Positions 44,313 to 52,394 of a DNA stretch of 64,000 nt are shown here, piece by piece. This DNA is from Alphaproteobacteria bacterium (GTDB taxonomy: Bacteria; Pseudomonadota; Alphaproteobacteria; Reyranellales; Reyranellaceae). Under the pieces are notes generated by a model that worked only from the letters and a program-made list of their open reading frames with translations, had not been told where the DNA came from and did no database searches. The position numbers and the translations under genes were made by a program. The stretch is taken from NCBI GenBank assembly GCA_947474005.1, contig CANJHI010000008.1, forward strand, positions 1-64,000, read 5' to 3'. Each line of letters opens with the position of its first letter. The stretch's first letter is position 1.

Positions 44313-44326
44313 GGTACTATAGTACC
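44313..44326. promoter_or_regulatory. Perfect 14-bp palindrome upstream of rplM
   Basis: GGTACTATAGTACC lies about 45 bp upstream of the rplM -35 box and six bases from the stop of the thioesterase gene. It could be a transcription-factor site or part of the thioesterase terminator, but no T-run follows. Confidence 0.3.
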
Positions 44327-44331
44327 GCAGT

Positions 44332-44751
44332 CTATCTCTTTGGTGGAATGGCATAAGTTACCGTCGCATGAGCCACCGGCTCCTTTACGCCCTCGCTCCA
44401 GATGGTGAAGTCGCCCACCGCCAGGGTCTTGCCCAGTTTCATCAACCGCCCCTCCCCGATCAGGTCGACCGGCTCGGGCTTGCGCATGAAATTAATGTTG
44501 AGGTTGGTCGTGACCGCGAGCGCCACCGGGCCGAGCTGGCCCATGATCAGCAGATAAAAGCCGCAGTCGACCAGCCACATCAGGGTCGGCCCCGAGATCG
44601 TGCCGCCCGGCCGCAGATGCCGCTCGTGCGTCGGCAGGCGAAGCCGGATGGTCTTGTCGTCCAGATGCTCGATCGCGAGACCGAGATGAGCCGATTGCGG
44701 GAAGTGCTCTTTTAGGAACGCCAGCAGGTCGGCCGGACTCATCACCGGCAT
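44332..44751 (-). CDS. PaaI-family thioesterase (hot-dog fold)
   Basis: 139 residues from ATG 44751 (GGGGAG seven bases upstream); the longer frame is not coding. A hot-dog domain with LRPGGTISGPTLMWLVDCGF at the active-site helix (the usual HGG is replaced by PGGT and the acid is an aspartate), then ALAVTTNLNINFMRKPEP. It hydrolyses acyl-CoAs, substrate unknown. Divergent from an enoyl-CoA hydratase across 33 bp. Confidence 0.87.
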   Translation of the reverse strand: MPVMSPADLLAFLKEHFPQSAHLGLAIEHLDDKTIRLRLPTHERHLRPGGTISGPTLMWLVDCGFYLLIMGQLGPVALAVTTNLNINFMRKPEPVDLIGEGRLMKLGKTLAVGDFTIWSEGVKEPVAHATVTYAIPPKR

Positions 44752-44784
44752 GACGGAACTCCCCTGAGCCAGTACACTACATTC

Positions 44785-45579
44785 ATGACAGCCGCCCCCA
44801 ACGAACCGGTCCTGCTGCGCCGCGACCAAGGCCGCGTCGCCATCCTGACGCTCAATCGTCCGAAGGCGATGAACGCGCTCTCGGGCGAGCTTATAGACGC
44901 GCTGCATGCGGAATTCGACAGGCTCGCGAAGGACCGGGAAATCCGCTGCGTCGTGATCGAGGCTAACGGGCGAGCCTTTTGTGCGGGCCACGACCTGCGC
45001 GAGGTCCGCTCGACCGACGACTACGGCTTCCACTACGATCTTATGACGCGCTGCTCGGCGATGATGATGTCGATCCGCCGACTGCCCCAGCCCGTGATCG
45101 CCAAAGTACACGCCATCGCCACTGCGGCGGGCTGCCAGCTCGTGGCCGCCTGCGATCTCGCGGTGGCCTCCGCCGATGCCAAGTTCGCGACGCCGGGCGT
45201 CAACATCGGCCTGTTCTGTGGCACGCCGTCGGTGCCGCTCGGCCGCAACGTCGGCTCCAAGCGCGCACTCGACATGCTGTTCACCGGCGAGCCGATCAGC
45301 GCCGAGACCGCGCTACGTGATGGGTTGGTGAGCCGCGTCGTGCCGACCGTAGATCTCGATCGGGCGACGATGGAAGTGGCGCAGACGATCGCGACCAAGT
45401 CGCCGCTGGTCCTCGCCCAGGGCAAAGAGCTGTTCCACAGGCACATGGAGATGGACCTCGAGCAGGCCTACGCCTACGCGACAACCTTCATGGCGGGCGC
45501 CGTCACGCGCGAGGACGCCAAGCTCGGCATCGACGCCTTTGTGAACAAGCAGGGCTTGCCGGAGTGGAAGGGACGGTAG
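44785..45579 (+). CDS. Enoyl-CoA hydratase/isomerase family protein
   Basis: 264-residue crotonase. Opening RDQGRVAILTLNRPKAMNAL, first oxyanion segment VIEANGRAFCAGHDLREV, second AIATAAGCQLVAACDLAVAS, and the tail GLPEWKGR. The AGHDLREV form is typical of the ECHDC3-like group rather than of FadB-type hydratases, so the reaction is uncertain. Its stop is followed at once by the antitoxin gene. Confidence 0.92.
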   Translation: MTAAPNEPVLLRRDQGRVAILTLNRPKAMNALSGELIDALHAEFDRLAKDREIRCVVIEANGRAFCAGHDLREVRSTDDYGFHYDLMTRCSAMMMSIRRLPQPVIAKVHAIATAAGCQLVAACDLAVASADAKFATPGVNIGLFCGTPSVPLGRNVGSKRALDMLFTGEPISAETALRDGLVSRVVPTVDLDRATMEVAQTIATKSPLVLAQGKELFHRHMEMDLEQAYAYATTFMAGAVTREDAKLGIDAFVNKQGLPEWKGR

Positions 45580-45870
45580 ATGGACGACAACGTCAATATC
45601 ACGGTCCGAGTCCCGATCGACCTGAAGGATCGCCTCGATTCGCTGGCGCGAACCACGAAGCGCAGCCGAAGCGACCTGACCGCCGACGCACTCCAGCGCC
45701 TGATGGATCAGGACAAGGATGAGATCGAGCACATTCGGCGTGCGCTCGAAGAGTCTCGGCAGCCCGATGCCCGCATAATACCTCACAAGCAGGCGATGGC
45801 TTGGATCCGCTCGCGTGGAACGACAACTCCCCTTCCCAAACCTAAAAGCCGGCGCCGCACGCCCGCATGA
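45580..45870 (+). CDS. Ribbon-helix-helix (ParD/CopG-like) antitoxin
   Basis: 96 residues. The N-terminus NITVRVPIDLKDRLDSLART is the beta-strand and first helix of a ribbon-helix-helix DNA-binding domain, followed by KRSRSDLTADALQRLM (second helix). The C-terminal half (about 50-96) is charged and should wrap the toxin. ATG begins immediately after the hydratase stop and its own stop overlaps the toxin start (ATGA), the usual toxin-antitoxin layout. It would bind its own promoter; none is visible because the pair follows the hydratase directly. Confidence 0.85.
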   Translation: MDDNVNITVRVPIDLKDRLDSLARTTKRSRSDLTADALQRLMDQDKDEIEHIRRALEESRQPDARIIPHKQAMAWIRSRGTTTPLPKPKSRRRTPA

Positions 45871-46124
45871 AACGGCGGGAGATCGTCTGGGCATCACCTG
45901 CTCTGACGGAGTTCGACGAGCTCGTTGCCTATATTCGTAGCCAAGATCCGATAACTGCGGAGCGCGTCGCTGCGCGTATCGACCAACGCATCGGATCTTT
46001 GCTTGCTCATCCCCTCATAGGTCGGCCGGGCCGCGTGCGCGGCACGAGAGAACTTGTCGTCATTCTGGCTGTCCTGCGTGGACGTCGCCGTTGGCCCCGG
46101 TCATTCCGCACTCGACGGAAATGA
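45867..46124 (+). CDS. ParE/RelE-type toxin, apparently with an internal deletion
   Basis: 85 residues, shorter than the usual 95-100. The N-terminal two thirds look normal for ParE: IVWASPALTEFDELVAYIR, VAARIDQRIGSLLAHPLIG and RPGRVRGTRELVV. Family members then have a segment of the type PGTPYIVxYRV before the final ILxVLHxxRxWP block. Here RELVV runs straight into ILAVLRGRRRWPRSF, so about 15-20 residues of the beta-sheet core are missing in frame. The toxin is probably inactive or weakened; the reading frame itself is not broken. Confidence 0.75.
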   Translation: MKRREIVWASPALTEFDELVAYIRSQDPITAERVAARIDQRIGSLLAHPLIGRPGRVRGTRELVVILAVLRGRRRWPRSFRTRRK

Positions 46125-46170
46125 ATGTCCGAATGGCATACCGCTCAAAGTCGTTAGCCTCCGCTTCTCT

Positions 46171-46653
46171 TCAAGTCTCGAAAATCAGGCACGTGGTCGT
46201 GCCGTGGGCGAGCAGGCGGTTCTTGTCGTCCGTGATCCACCCCTCGGCGGTGCCGACGCGCCGTCCCCGGTTCAACACCACGCCTTCCGCCTTGATCATG
46301 CCCGTCTCCGGCGTGATGGGCCGGACGAGTGAAATCTTGAATTCGAGCGTCGTCTGGCCGATGCCCTTCTCCAGGGTCGACCAGATCGCCAGCCCCATGC
46401 AGCTGTCGAGCAGCGTCGCCGCGAGCCCGCCGTGCACGGTGCCGGACGGATTGAGGTGGGTATCGTTTGGCATCGCCGTGACGACGACGCGCCCGTTCTC
46501 AGCCTCGGTCACGTCATAGCCCAGGGTCCGGGCGATCGTATTGAGGGGCAATGTTCCGTCGACGAGTCCCTGGACGAACTCCAGGCCGCTCATCTCCTTC
46601 CGCCTATCGGCGGTGACGGTTCCATAGGTCTTGCTGGCGACACGGCTCGTCAT
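46171..46653 (-). CDS. PaaI-family thioesterase (hot-dog fold)
   Basis: 160 residues from ATG 46653, with AAGGAG six bases upstream. Active-site region HLNPSGTVHGGLAATLLDSCMG contains the HGG and following aspartate typical of PaaI/YdiI thioesterases. The rest (FKISLVRPITPETGMIKAEG) fits the hot-dog fold. Acts on acyl-CoA; the substrate is unknown. Stands alone, divergent from a Bug-type gene. Confidence 0.9.
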   Translation of the reverse strand: MTSRVASKTYGTVTADRRKEMSGLEFVQGLVDGTLPLNTIARTLGYDVTEAENGRVVVTAMPNDTHLNPSGTVHGGLAATLLDSCMGLAIWSTLEKGIGQTTLEFKISLVRPITPETGMIKAEGVVLNRGRRVGTAEGWITDDKNRLLAHGTTTCLIFET

Positions 46654-46742
46654 CTTTGCTCCTTGCTGAAGGACACATGAGTCCAGCCAACCTACCGACC
46701 GCCTTGGGCCGTTGCTCGCGGGATTCGGACCCTATTGGCATG

Positions 46743-46772
46743 TTGACGGGGAAGGACGCGAGATCGTTAACT
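46743..46772 (+). promoter_or_regulatory. Candidate promoter of the Bug-type binding protein gene
   Basis: TTGACG followed after 17 or 18 bases by GTTAAC/TTAACT (weak -10), about 40 bp before the ribosome site of the plus-strand gene. The -35 matches five of six positions. The 159-bp gap also serves the divergent thioesterase; no other element is obvious. Confidence 0.35.
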
Positions 46773-46812
46773 CCCCACAGAAGAAGAAACGAAGGGTAAT
46801 GGGAGGGCGTTC

Positions 46813-47787
46813 ATGCGGACTATGAAATTGACCCGACGCGCGGCCGTCGCGTCGGCGATGGCGGGTGTTGCGACCGCAGCGGTTCCAGCACGCGCGCAGG
46901 AGCTTCAGCCCGGCAAGCCCATCACGATCGTGGCGCCCTTCGGTCCCGGCACGACCAACGACATCATCGCCCGCCTGCTCGCCCAGGACATGACGGTCAC
47001 GCTGGGCCAAAGCGTCATCGTCGAGAACCGCCCCGGCGCCACCGGCAACATCGGCGCCGACTACGTCGCGAAATCGCGTCCCGACGGTCACACGCTGGTG
47101 ATCGCCTCCTTGAGCAACATCCTCAACCAGGCCACCGGCAACACCACCACCAACCTGATCACCGACCTCACGCCCGTCAGCTTCGCCGGCGGCGTGCTCT
47201 ATTCGATGTTCGTGCCCAACGAGCTTCCGGCGAAGAACGTGGCCGAGCTCGTCGAACTCGCCCGCCAGCAGCCCGGCAAGCTCAATTTCTCGGGCTTCGT
47301 CGGCGGCGTGCCGCAGTTCCTGGGCGAGATGCTCAATCGTGCGGCCAAGATCAATACGGTGATGGTTCCCTACAAGAGCACGACCGACGCTCTGAGCGAC
47401 TTGCTGACCAACCGCATCCAGATCTGGTTCACCCCTGTCGCATCAGGCGTGCCGGTCCAGAACGCCAAGCAAGCCCGCATGCTCGCCGTCACCGGCGAGA
47501 AGCGGGCGGCGGTGCTCCCCGACGTCCCGACCTTCAAGGAGCTGGGCTATCCCGATATCGTGGTCGACGTCGCCTTCTATTTGATGGCCGCGAAAGGAAC
47601 GCCGCAGCCGATCGTCGACAAGCTCTACCGCGCCGCCGACAAGGCGCTGCAAAATCCCAAGGTCCTCGAATCCTTCCGAGTCCAGGGCATCGAGAACAAG
47701 CGAGGCGGCCCCGCCGAGCTCGGCGCCTATCTCGTCCGCGAACTTGGCCGCTGGGGCGAAATCGTCAAACTGTCGGCCGCAAAGTAG
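46813..47787 (+). CDS. Tripartite tricarboxylate transporter substrate-binding protein (Bug/TctC family)
   Basis: 324 residues. The leader MRTMKLTRRAAVASAMAGVA has a twin-arginine-like RR before a hydrophobic stretch and cleaves near ARAQ, so Tat export is possible. The Bug fold begins GKPITIVAPFGPGTTNDIIA and SVIVENRPGATGNIGADYVA. Binds an unknown carboxylate; no TctAB genes nearby. Preceded by TGGGAGGG and followed by a strong terminator, so it is a single-gene unit. Confidence 0.93.
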   Translation: MRTMKLTRRAAVASAMAGVATAAVPARAQELQPGKPITIVAPFGPGTTNDIIARLLAQDMTVTLGQSVIVENRPGATGNIGADYVAKSRPDGHTLVIASLSNILNQATGNTTTNLITDLTPVSFAGGVLYSMFVPNELPAKNVAELVELARQQPGKLNFSGFVGGVPQFLGEMLNRAAKINTVMVPYKSTTDALSDLLTNRIQIWFTPVASGVPVQNAKQARMLAVTGEKRAAVLPDVPTFKELGYPDIVVDVAFYLMAAKGTPQPIVDKLYRAADKALQNPKVLESFRVQGIENKRGGPAELGAYLVRELGRWGEIVKLSAAK

Positions 47788-47803
47788 CGTCTTCCCTTGA
47801 ATC

Positions 47804-47833
47804 AAAAGAGCGCGCCTTGCGGCGCGCTCTTTT
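47804..47833. terminator. Bidirectional rho-independent terminator
   Basis: Stem AAAAGAGCGCGCC / GGCGCGCTCTTTT (13 bp, perfect) with a TTGC loop, flanked by A- and T-runs, between the convergent Bug-type and class II aldolase genes. Confidence 0.92.
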
Positions 47834-47845
47834 TGTCCCGAAGAA

Positions 47846-48607
47846 TTACTGACGCCAGTCGGTGCCCTTGCCCTCGATCTGCCGGAGTGCCGCCTTCCAG
47901 TAGGTCATGCCGTATTCGGGATTGGCGCGCTGCTGCTTGGCGCGCTCGCCGTACTGGCGGATGACGTCGGGATCGATCGGATCGGGTTCCTCGTTCATGC
48001 CGCGGGCGATGACCTCGACCTCGCAGGCACGCTCGAGCATATACATGCGGCGGAGCGCGCCCGGGATCGAGTGACCGACAGTCAGGAGACCGTGATTGCG
48101 CAGCACCACCGAGTTGCCGCCCTGGCAGGTGACACCCAGCGAGTCGCATTCCTCCTGCGATGTCGGCATGCCGTACTCGTGATAGACGAGGTCGTCCCAC
48201 ACCGAGAGCACGTCCTGGCTGATCGGGCGCAGGCCCTTCTTCAGCACCGATACGCCGGTGCCGGCACGCGTATGCGTGTGCATCACGCAGTTGGCGTCGG
48301 GCCGCGCCTTGTAGACGCCGCTATGGATGGTGAAGCCCGCGGCGTTGAACCGACCGTCCTTGCCATAGACCTTGCCGTCGATGTCCATCTTCACCAGGCT
48401 CGAAGCCGTGATCTCGTCGAACAGGTCACCGTAGTTGTTGATCAGGAAACACTTGGGCTCGCCGGGGATGCGCACCGTCATGTGCGTGTCGATCGTGTCG
48501 GTCCAGCCGAACAGGTCGGTGATGCGGTAGAGCGCCGCGAGGTCGCAACGCGCCTGCCACTCGGCTTCGCTCATCTCGAGCTTGTCGGATTGCATTACCG
48601 TATCCAT
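47846..48607 (-). CDS. Class II aldolase/adducin family protein
   Basis: 253 residues from ATG 48607 (AGGAG six bases upstream); longer frame is spurious. Zinc-dependent aldolase fold: DTIDTHMTVRIPG, FLINNYGDLFDEITASSLVK, the zinc histidines in CVMHTHTRAGTG, and VVLRNHGLLTVG with the third histidine. Members include fuculose-phosphate aldolase, ribulose-phosphate epimerase and non-phosphorylated-sugar-acid relatives; reaction unknown. Divergent from an NtaA-like monooxygenase, next to a polyamine-type transporter. Confidence 0.9.
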   Translation of the reverse strand: MDTVMQSDKLEMSEAEWQARCDLAALYRITDLFGWTDTIDTHMTVRIPGEPKCFLINNYGDLFDEITASSLVKMDIDGKVYGKDGRFNAAGFTIHSGVYKARPDANCVMHTHTRAGTGVSVLKKGLRPISQDVLSVWDDLVYHEYGMPTSQEECDSLGVTCQGGNSVVLRNHGLLTVGHSIPGALRRMYMLERACEVEVIARGMNEEPDPIDPDVIRQYGERAKQQRANPEYGMTYWKAALRQIEGKGTDWRQ

Positions 48608-48630
48608 CGCGCACTCCTGTCCGTTCGGCC

Positions 48631-48648
48631 GCCGCCCGATCGGGCGGC
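48631..48648. promoter_or_regulatory. Perfect 18-bp palindrome in the divergent control region
   Basis: GCCGCCCGATCGGGCGGC lies 24 bp upstream of the class II aldolase start, inside the 218-bp gap shared with the monooxygenase gene. It could be an operator or an mRNA leader hairpin. A looser pair CAACTC...GAGTTG occurs at 48676-48702. Confidence 0.4.
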
Positions 48649-48716
48649 CTCGGTTATCCAAGGCCAATAATATCGCAACTCGCCTTCCGGCGCGATGAGT
48701 TGATACCAGTGCGAGA

Positions 48717-48733
48717 CGCAGAGCCGCTCTGCG
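48717..48733. promoter_or_regulatory. 17-bp hyphenated palindrome, candidate operator
   Basis: CGCAGAGC-C-GCTCTGCG has perfect 8-base arms around one central base, about 93 bp before the GTG start of the monooxygenase gene. The shape is that of a dimeric repressor site (LacI- or GntR-like); no regulator gene is next to it. Confidence 0.4.
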
Positions 48734-48825
48734 AATAGTCGGCACAGTATTTGCGTCTGCCTTTCCATCTAAATCCGCCCCGGAGCCTCAGGCGACCGGC
48801 CTACGGCGGCAATGGGAGGGCAATA

Positions 48826-50142
48826 GTGGCCGGGACACCGTTTCATCTTGCTTGGTTCTTGCAGGGCTCCAGCGTGCAAGCCTGGGGCGAGCCCTGGACT
48901 GGGCATATCGGCACGACCTGGCAGCAGCCCGAATTGTTCCTCGACATGGCGCGGAGCCTCGAGCGCGCCTGCTTCGACTACATCCTACTCGAAGATTCAT
49001 CCTACGTCGGCGAGAGCTTCGGCGGTTCGACCGAGATCTACCTCAAGAAGGCCATCGCCGTGCCGCGGCAGGATCCATCGGTCGTCGCCGCCCTGATGAC
49101 GCAGGTGACGTCGCGCATCGGCATCGTTCCCACCTTCGGCACCTACGCCTATCATCCCTATCTCCTCGCCCGCCTCGTGGCGACGCTGGACCAGGTCTCG
49201 GCCGGCCGCGCCGGCTGGAACGCCGTCACCGGCAGCTCCGACTTCGCGGCGATGAACTTCGGCCTGCCCGGCATGCCCGAACACGACCTGCGCTACGACA
49301 TGGCCGACGAATACATGGAGGTTGTCCGAGGCCTGTGGGGCTCGTGGGAACCGGGTGCGATCATTGCTGACCGCAAGAGCGGCGTGCTGGTCGACCATAC
49401 CAAGGTCCACGGCGTGAACTACGAAGGCAAGTTCTTCAAGACGCGCGGCCCGCTCAATTCCGGTCCGGGTCCGCAAGGCCAGCCGGTGATCGCCCAGGCC
49501 GGCGGTTCGCCGCGCGGACGGCGCTTCGCCGCGGCCCATGCCGACACGATCGTGGTCAATGCCAAGGGCATCGATGCCATGCGCGCCTACCGTGCCGACG
49601 TGCACAAGCACATGCTGGCGCAGGGCCGCAATCCGAGCGACTGCAAGGTGCTCTTTCTCATCAATCCGATCCTCGGCGAGACCATGGAAGAGGCGCTGGA
49701 GCGCAAGAAGAAACGCGAATGCATGGCCCAGGCGAACATCCAGGAACGTCTCGCGCATTTCGGCAAAGTGACCAACATCGACTTCGGCAAGTTCGATCTC
49801 GACAAGCCTTTGCCTGACGACGTCACGACCAACGGCCACCAGCTCAATCTCGAGCAGTTCCGAACGATGGCCGCAGGACGCTCGATCCGTCAGACGATGG
49901 CATCGTTCAACGCAGTCGACCTCTCGGTCGATCTTTGCGGCACCTGCGATTCAGTCGCCGCGCGCATGGGCGAGGTCATGCAGGAGGTCGGCGGCGACGG
50001 CTTCCTGTTCTCCATGCCCAACGTCAACCGCCGCACCCTGGCCGAGATCGAGGACGGGCTGGTGCCCGCCCTGCAGGATCGCGGCCTCGTGCGCAAGGCC
50101 TACGAGCACAAGCAGTTCAGGGACAATCTATTGGCGTTCTAA
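48826..50142 (+). CDS. NtaA/SnaA/DszA-type flavin-dependent monooxygenase (luciferase-like)
   Basis: 438 residues from GTG 48826, six bases after GGGAGG; the frame upstream is not protein-like. FMNH2-dependent monooxygenases of this group split C-N or C-S bonds in nitrilotriacetate, EDTA or dibenzothiophene sulfone. Marks: FHLAWFLQGSSVQAWGEPWT, LERACFDYILLEDSSYVGES, GRAGWNAVTGSSDFAAMNF and GQPVIAQAGGSPRGRRFAA. The enzyme needs a separate flavin reductase, not seen here. The polyamine-type ABC importer starting 27 bp downstream probably delivers its substrate. Confidence 0.92.
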   Translation: MAGTPFHLAWFLQGSSVQAWGEPWTGHIGTTWQQPELFLDMARSLERACFDYILLEDSSYVGESFGGSTEIYLKKAIAVPRQDPSVVAALMTQVTSRIGIVPTFGTYAYHPYLLARLVATLDQVSAGRAGWNAVTGSSDFAAMNFGLPGMPEHDLRYDMADEYMEVVRGLWGSWEPGAIIADRKSGVLVDHTKVHGVNYEGKFFKTRGPLNSGPGPQGQPVIAQAGGSPRGRRFAAAHADTIVVNAKGIDAMRAYRADVHKHMLAQGRNPSDCKVLFLINPILGETMEEALERKKKRECMAQANIQERLAHFGKVTNIDFGKFDLDKPLPDDVTTNGHQLNLEQFRTMAAGRSIRQTMASFNAVDLSVDLCGTCDSVAARMGEVMQEVGGDGFLFSMPNVNRRTLAEIEDGLVPALQDRGLVRKAYEHKQFRDNLLAF

Positions 50143-50169
50143 CTCGAGCAGGAAGGCAGGCAAGCCGTC

Positions 50170-51282
50170 ATGGGCAAAAATCGCTCTCACCTACATCTCG
50201 GCCGGCGCACTGCGCTCGGCCTTGTCGGCGCCGGTCTTGCGGCGCCGTTCATCCGGCCGAGCCTCGCGCAACAGGCCTGGCCCGAACAGACCTCCATCCC
50301 GGATATCCTGAAAGGCAGCGGTGAAGTCCGCATCGCCGGCTATGGCGGCAGCATGCAGGAAGCCCAGACGAAGGCCTACTACGAGTCCTTCGAGAAGCTC
50401 TCCGGCATCAAGGTGCGGCCCTTCCCGGACGCCAACGGGCCTAAGGTCAAGGCCATGGTCGAGACCGGCAACGTCGAATGGGACGTGGCCCAGCTCAGCC
50501 GCGGCTCGATCATGAACCTGCAGAAGACCGGCGACTATTTCGAGAAGATCGACTACTCGATCGTCGACGACGGCGTCGGCCAGGAATACCGCTTCGAGTA
50601 CGGCCTCGAGATGCTGCTGTGGGCACAGGTGCTCGCCTATCGCACCGATGCCTTCAAGGGCGCCGTGCCCTCGGGCTGGGCGGATTTCTGGGACACCAAG
50701 AAGTTTCCCGGCGATCGCGCCATGTTCGGCACCGGAGGCGGCGGCTGGCCGGAGATGGAAATGGCGCTGATGGCGGCGGGCGTCCCAGCCGACAAGCTCT
50801 ACCCGCTCGACGTCGACAAGGCGCTGGCCAGCTACAACAAGATCAAGAAGGACGTAGTCAAGTGGTGGGAGACCGGCGCCGTGCCGATCCAGCTTCTCAC
50901 CGACCGCGAGGTCACCATGACCACCGTGTGGAACGGCCGGATGGCCGCCCTGCAGGCAGCCGGTGTGCCGGCTGCGATCAGCTGGAACCAGGGCCTCCTC
51001 AAGCGCGACGCCTGGGGCATCCCCAAGGGTGCCAAGAACAAGGTCAATGCCATGAAGTTCGTGGCCTTTTCGACCATGGCGATCCCGCAGGCGCGCGTGG
51101 CACTCGCCATTCCCTACGGCTCGGTCAACACCAAGTCGGACGAGTACATTCCGGCCGCCCGACAGGAAGTGCTGCCGAGCGCCCCGGCGATCAAGAAGCA
51201 GCTCGTCACCTACAACTACGATTGGTGGATCGACAACCGCGAGGCCGTCATCCCCAAATTCAACAAGTGGCTGCTGAGCTGA
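50170..51282 (+). CDS. Polyamine-type ABC transporter substrate-binding protein
   Basis: 370 residues. The leader LHLGRRTALGLVGAGLAAPF contains a twin arginine, so Tat export is likely, cleaving near SLAQQ. The mature protein resembles PotD/PotF (family 1): GEVRIAGYGGSMQEAQTKAY, FEYGLEMLLWAQVLAYRTDA and WNGRMAALQAAGVPAAISWN. It follows the monooxygenase by 27 bp and precedes its ATPase by 5 bp. Ligand is unknown, possibly an aminopolycarboxylate or amine. Confidence 0.93.
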   Translation: MGKNRSHLHLGRRTALGLVGAGLAAPFIRPSLAQQAWPEQTSIPDILKGSGEVRIAGYGGSMQEAQTKAYYESFEKLSGIKVRPFPDANGPKVKAMVETGNVEWDVAQLSRGSIMNLQKTGDYFEKIDYSIVDDGVGQEYRFEYGLEMLLWAQVLAYRTDAFKGAVPSGWADFWDTKKFPGDRAMFGTGGGGWPEMEMALMAAGVPADKLYPLDVDKALASYNKIKKDVVKWWETGAVPIQLLTDREVTMTTVWNGRMAALQAAGVPAAISWNQGLLKRDAWGIPKGAKNKVNAMKFVAFSTMAIPQARVALAIPYGSVNTKSDEYIPAARQEVLPSAPAIKKQLVTYNYDWWIDNREAVIPKFNKWLLS

Positions 51283-51287
51283 AGCTT

Positions 51288-52394
51288 ATGGGCGAAGCTG
51301 GCATGAACGGAGCCGGCCGGGGAGCATCGGTAACGCTCGCCGACCTCGTGAAAAGGTACGACCGCGTCAACGCGGTCGACGGCGTGTCGCTCGACATCCG
51401 CTCGGGGGAGTTCCTCACCCTTCTGGGGCCGAGCGGCTCGGGCAAGACCTCCACCCTGATGATGATCGCCGGCTTCGAGACGCCAACGTCCGGCGACATC
51501 GCGATCGATGGCAAGTCCGTCGTCGCCATGCCGCCCTACCGCCGCAACATCGGCATGGTGTTCCAGAACTACGCGCTGTTCCCCCACCTCACCGTCGAGG
51601 AGAATATCGGCTTCCCGTTGAAGCAGCGTGGCATCCCGAAGGCCGAGCGCGCCAAACTCGTGGCCGAGGCGCTCGATCTCGTGCACCTGCCCGGCTATGG
51701 CGCGCGCTATCCACGCCAGCTCTCGGGTGGCCAGCAACAGCGCGTCGCCGTGGCCCGCGCTGTCGTCTTCAAACCGCGTCTCCTGCTGATGGACGAGCCG
51801 CTGGGCGCGCTCGACAAGCAGCTTCGCGAGAACCTGCAGCTCGAAATGCGCCGCCTGCACGCCGACCTCGGCATCACCTTCATCTACGTGACGCACGACC
51901 AGGAAGAAGCGCTCACCATGTCCGACCGCATCGCCGTCATGAACGACGGCAAGGTGGCGCAGGTCGGTTCCCCGGAAGATCTCTACGACCGTCCGACCGA
52001 CCGTTTCGTTGCGGGCTTCATCGGTGAGTCGAACTTCCTGCCCGCGATCGTGCGCGGCATGGAGGACGACATCGTCATCGCCGAATGCGACGGCGCCATC
52101 ATTCGCGCCATGTGCCCGAGTCGGCCGGCGAGCGGTGATAAGGTGACGCTGACCACGCGGCCCGAGCGCCTGCGCTTCGCCGACAGCGCCTGGAGCGCGA
52201 CGACTCCGCAAAATCGCCTGAGCGTCACCGTCACCGAGGCCGTCTTTGCCGGCGAGCGCTGCCGCTACATGCTGCAGGCGGGCGACGGCACCTCGATGGT
52301 GCTCAAGGAACCCTCGAGCGCCGCCATCCGGCGCCGCGCCATCGGCGAGCGTGCTGAGATCTCCTGGTCGGTCGCAGACACCATTCTCGTGTGA
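51288..52394 (+). CDS. Polyamine-type ABC transporter ATP-binding protein (PotA-like)
   Basis: 368 residues from ATG 51288 (an alternative ATG at 51303 gives 363). Walker [13 protein letters not shown]-loop [14 protein letters not shown], signature [16 protein letters not shown], Walker [15 protein letters not shown], switch histidine in VTHDQEEAL. The C-terminal 110 residues form the TOBE regulatory domain. The following permease starts on its stop (GTGA overlap). Energises the importer for the binding protein just upstream. Confidence 0.95.
   Translation: MGEAGMNGAGRGASVTLADLVKRYDRVNAVDGVSLDIRSGEFLTLLGPSGSGKTSTLMMIAGFETPTSGDIAIDGKSVVAMPPYRRNIGMVFQNYALFPHLTVEENIGFPLKQRGIPKAERAKLVAEALDLVHLPGYGARYPRQLSGGQQQRVAVARAVVFKPRLLLMDEPLGALDKQLRENLQLEMRRLHADLGITFIYVTHDQEEALTMSDRIAVMNDGKVAQVGSPEDLYDRPTDRFVAGFIGESNFLPAIVRGMEDDIVIAECDGAIIRAMCPSRPASGDKVTLTTRPERLRFADSAWSATTPQNRLSVTVTEAVFAGERCRYMLQAGDGTSMVLKEPSSAAIRRRAIGERAEISWSVADTILV

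Noticed and set aside
45580-46124. Frameshift as the cause of the short ParE toxin
   Set aside because: The conserved final RRRWP block is still in the same frame after RELVV, so an in-frame deletion explains the sequence better than a frameshift.
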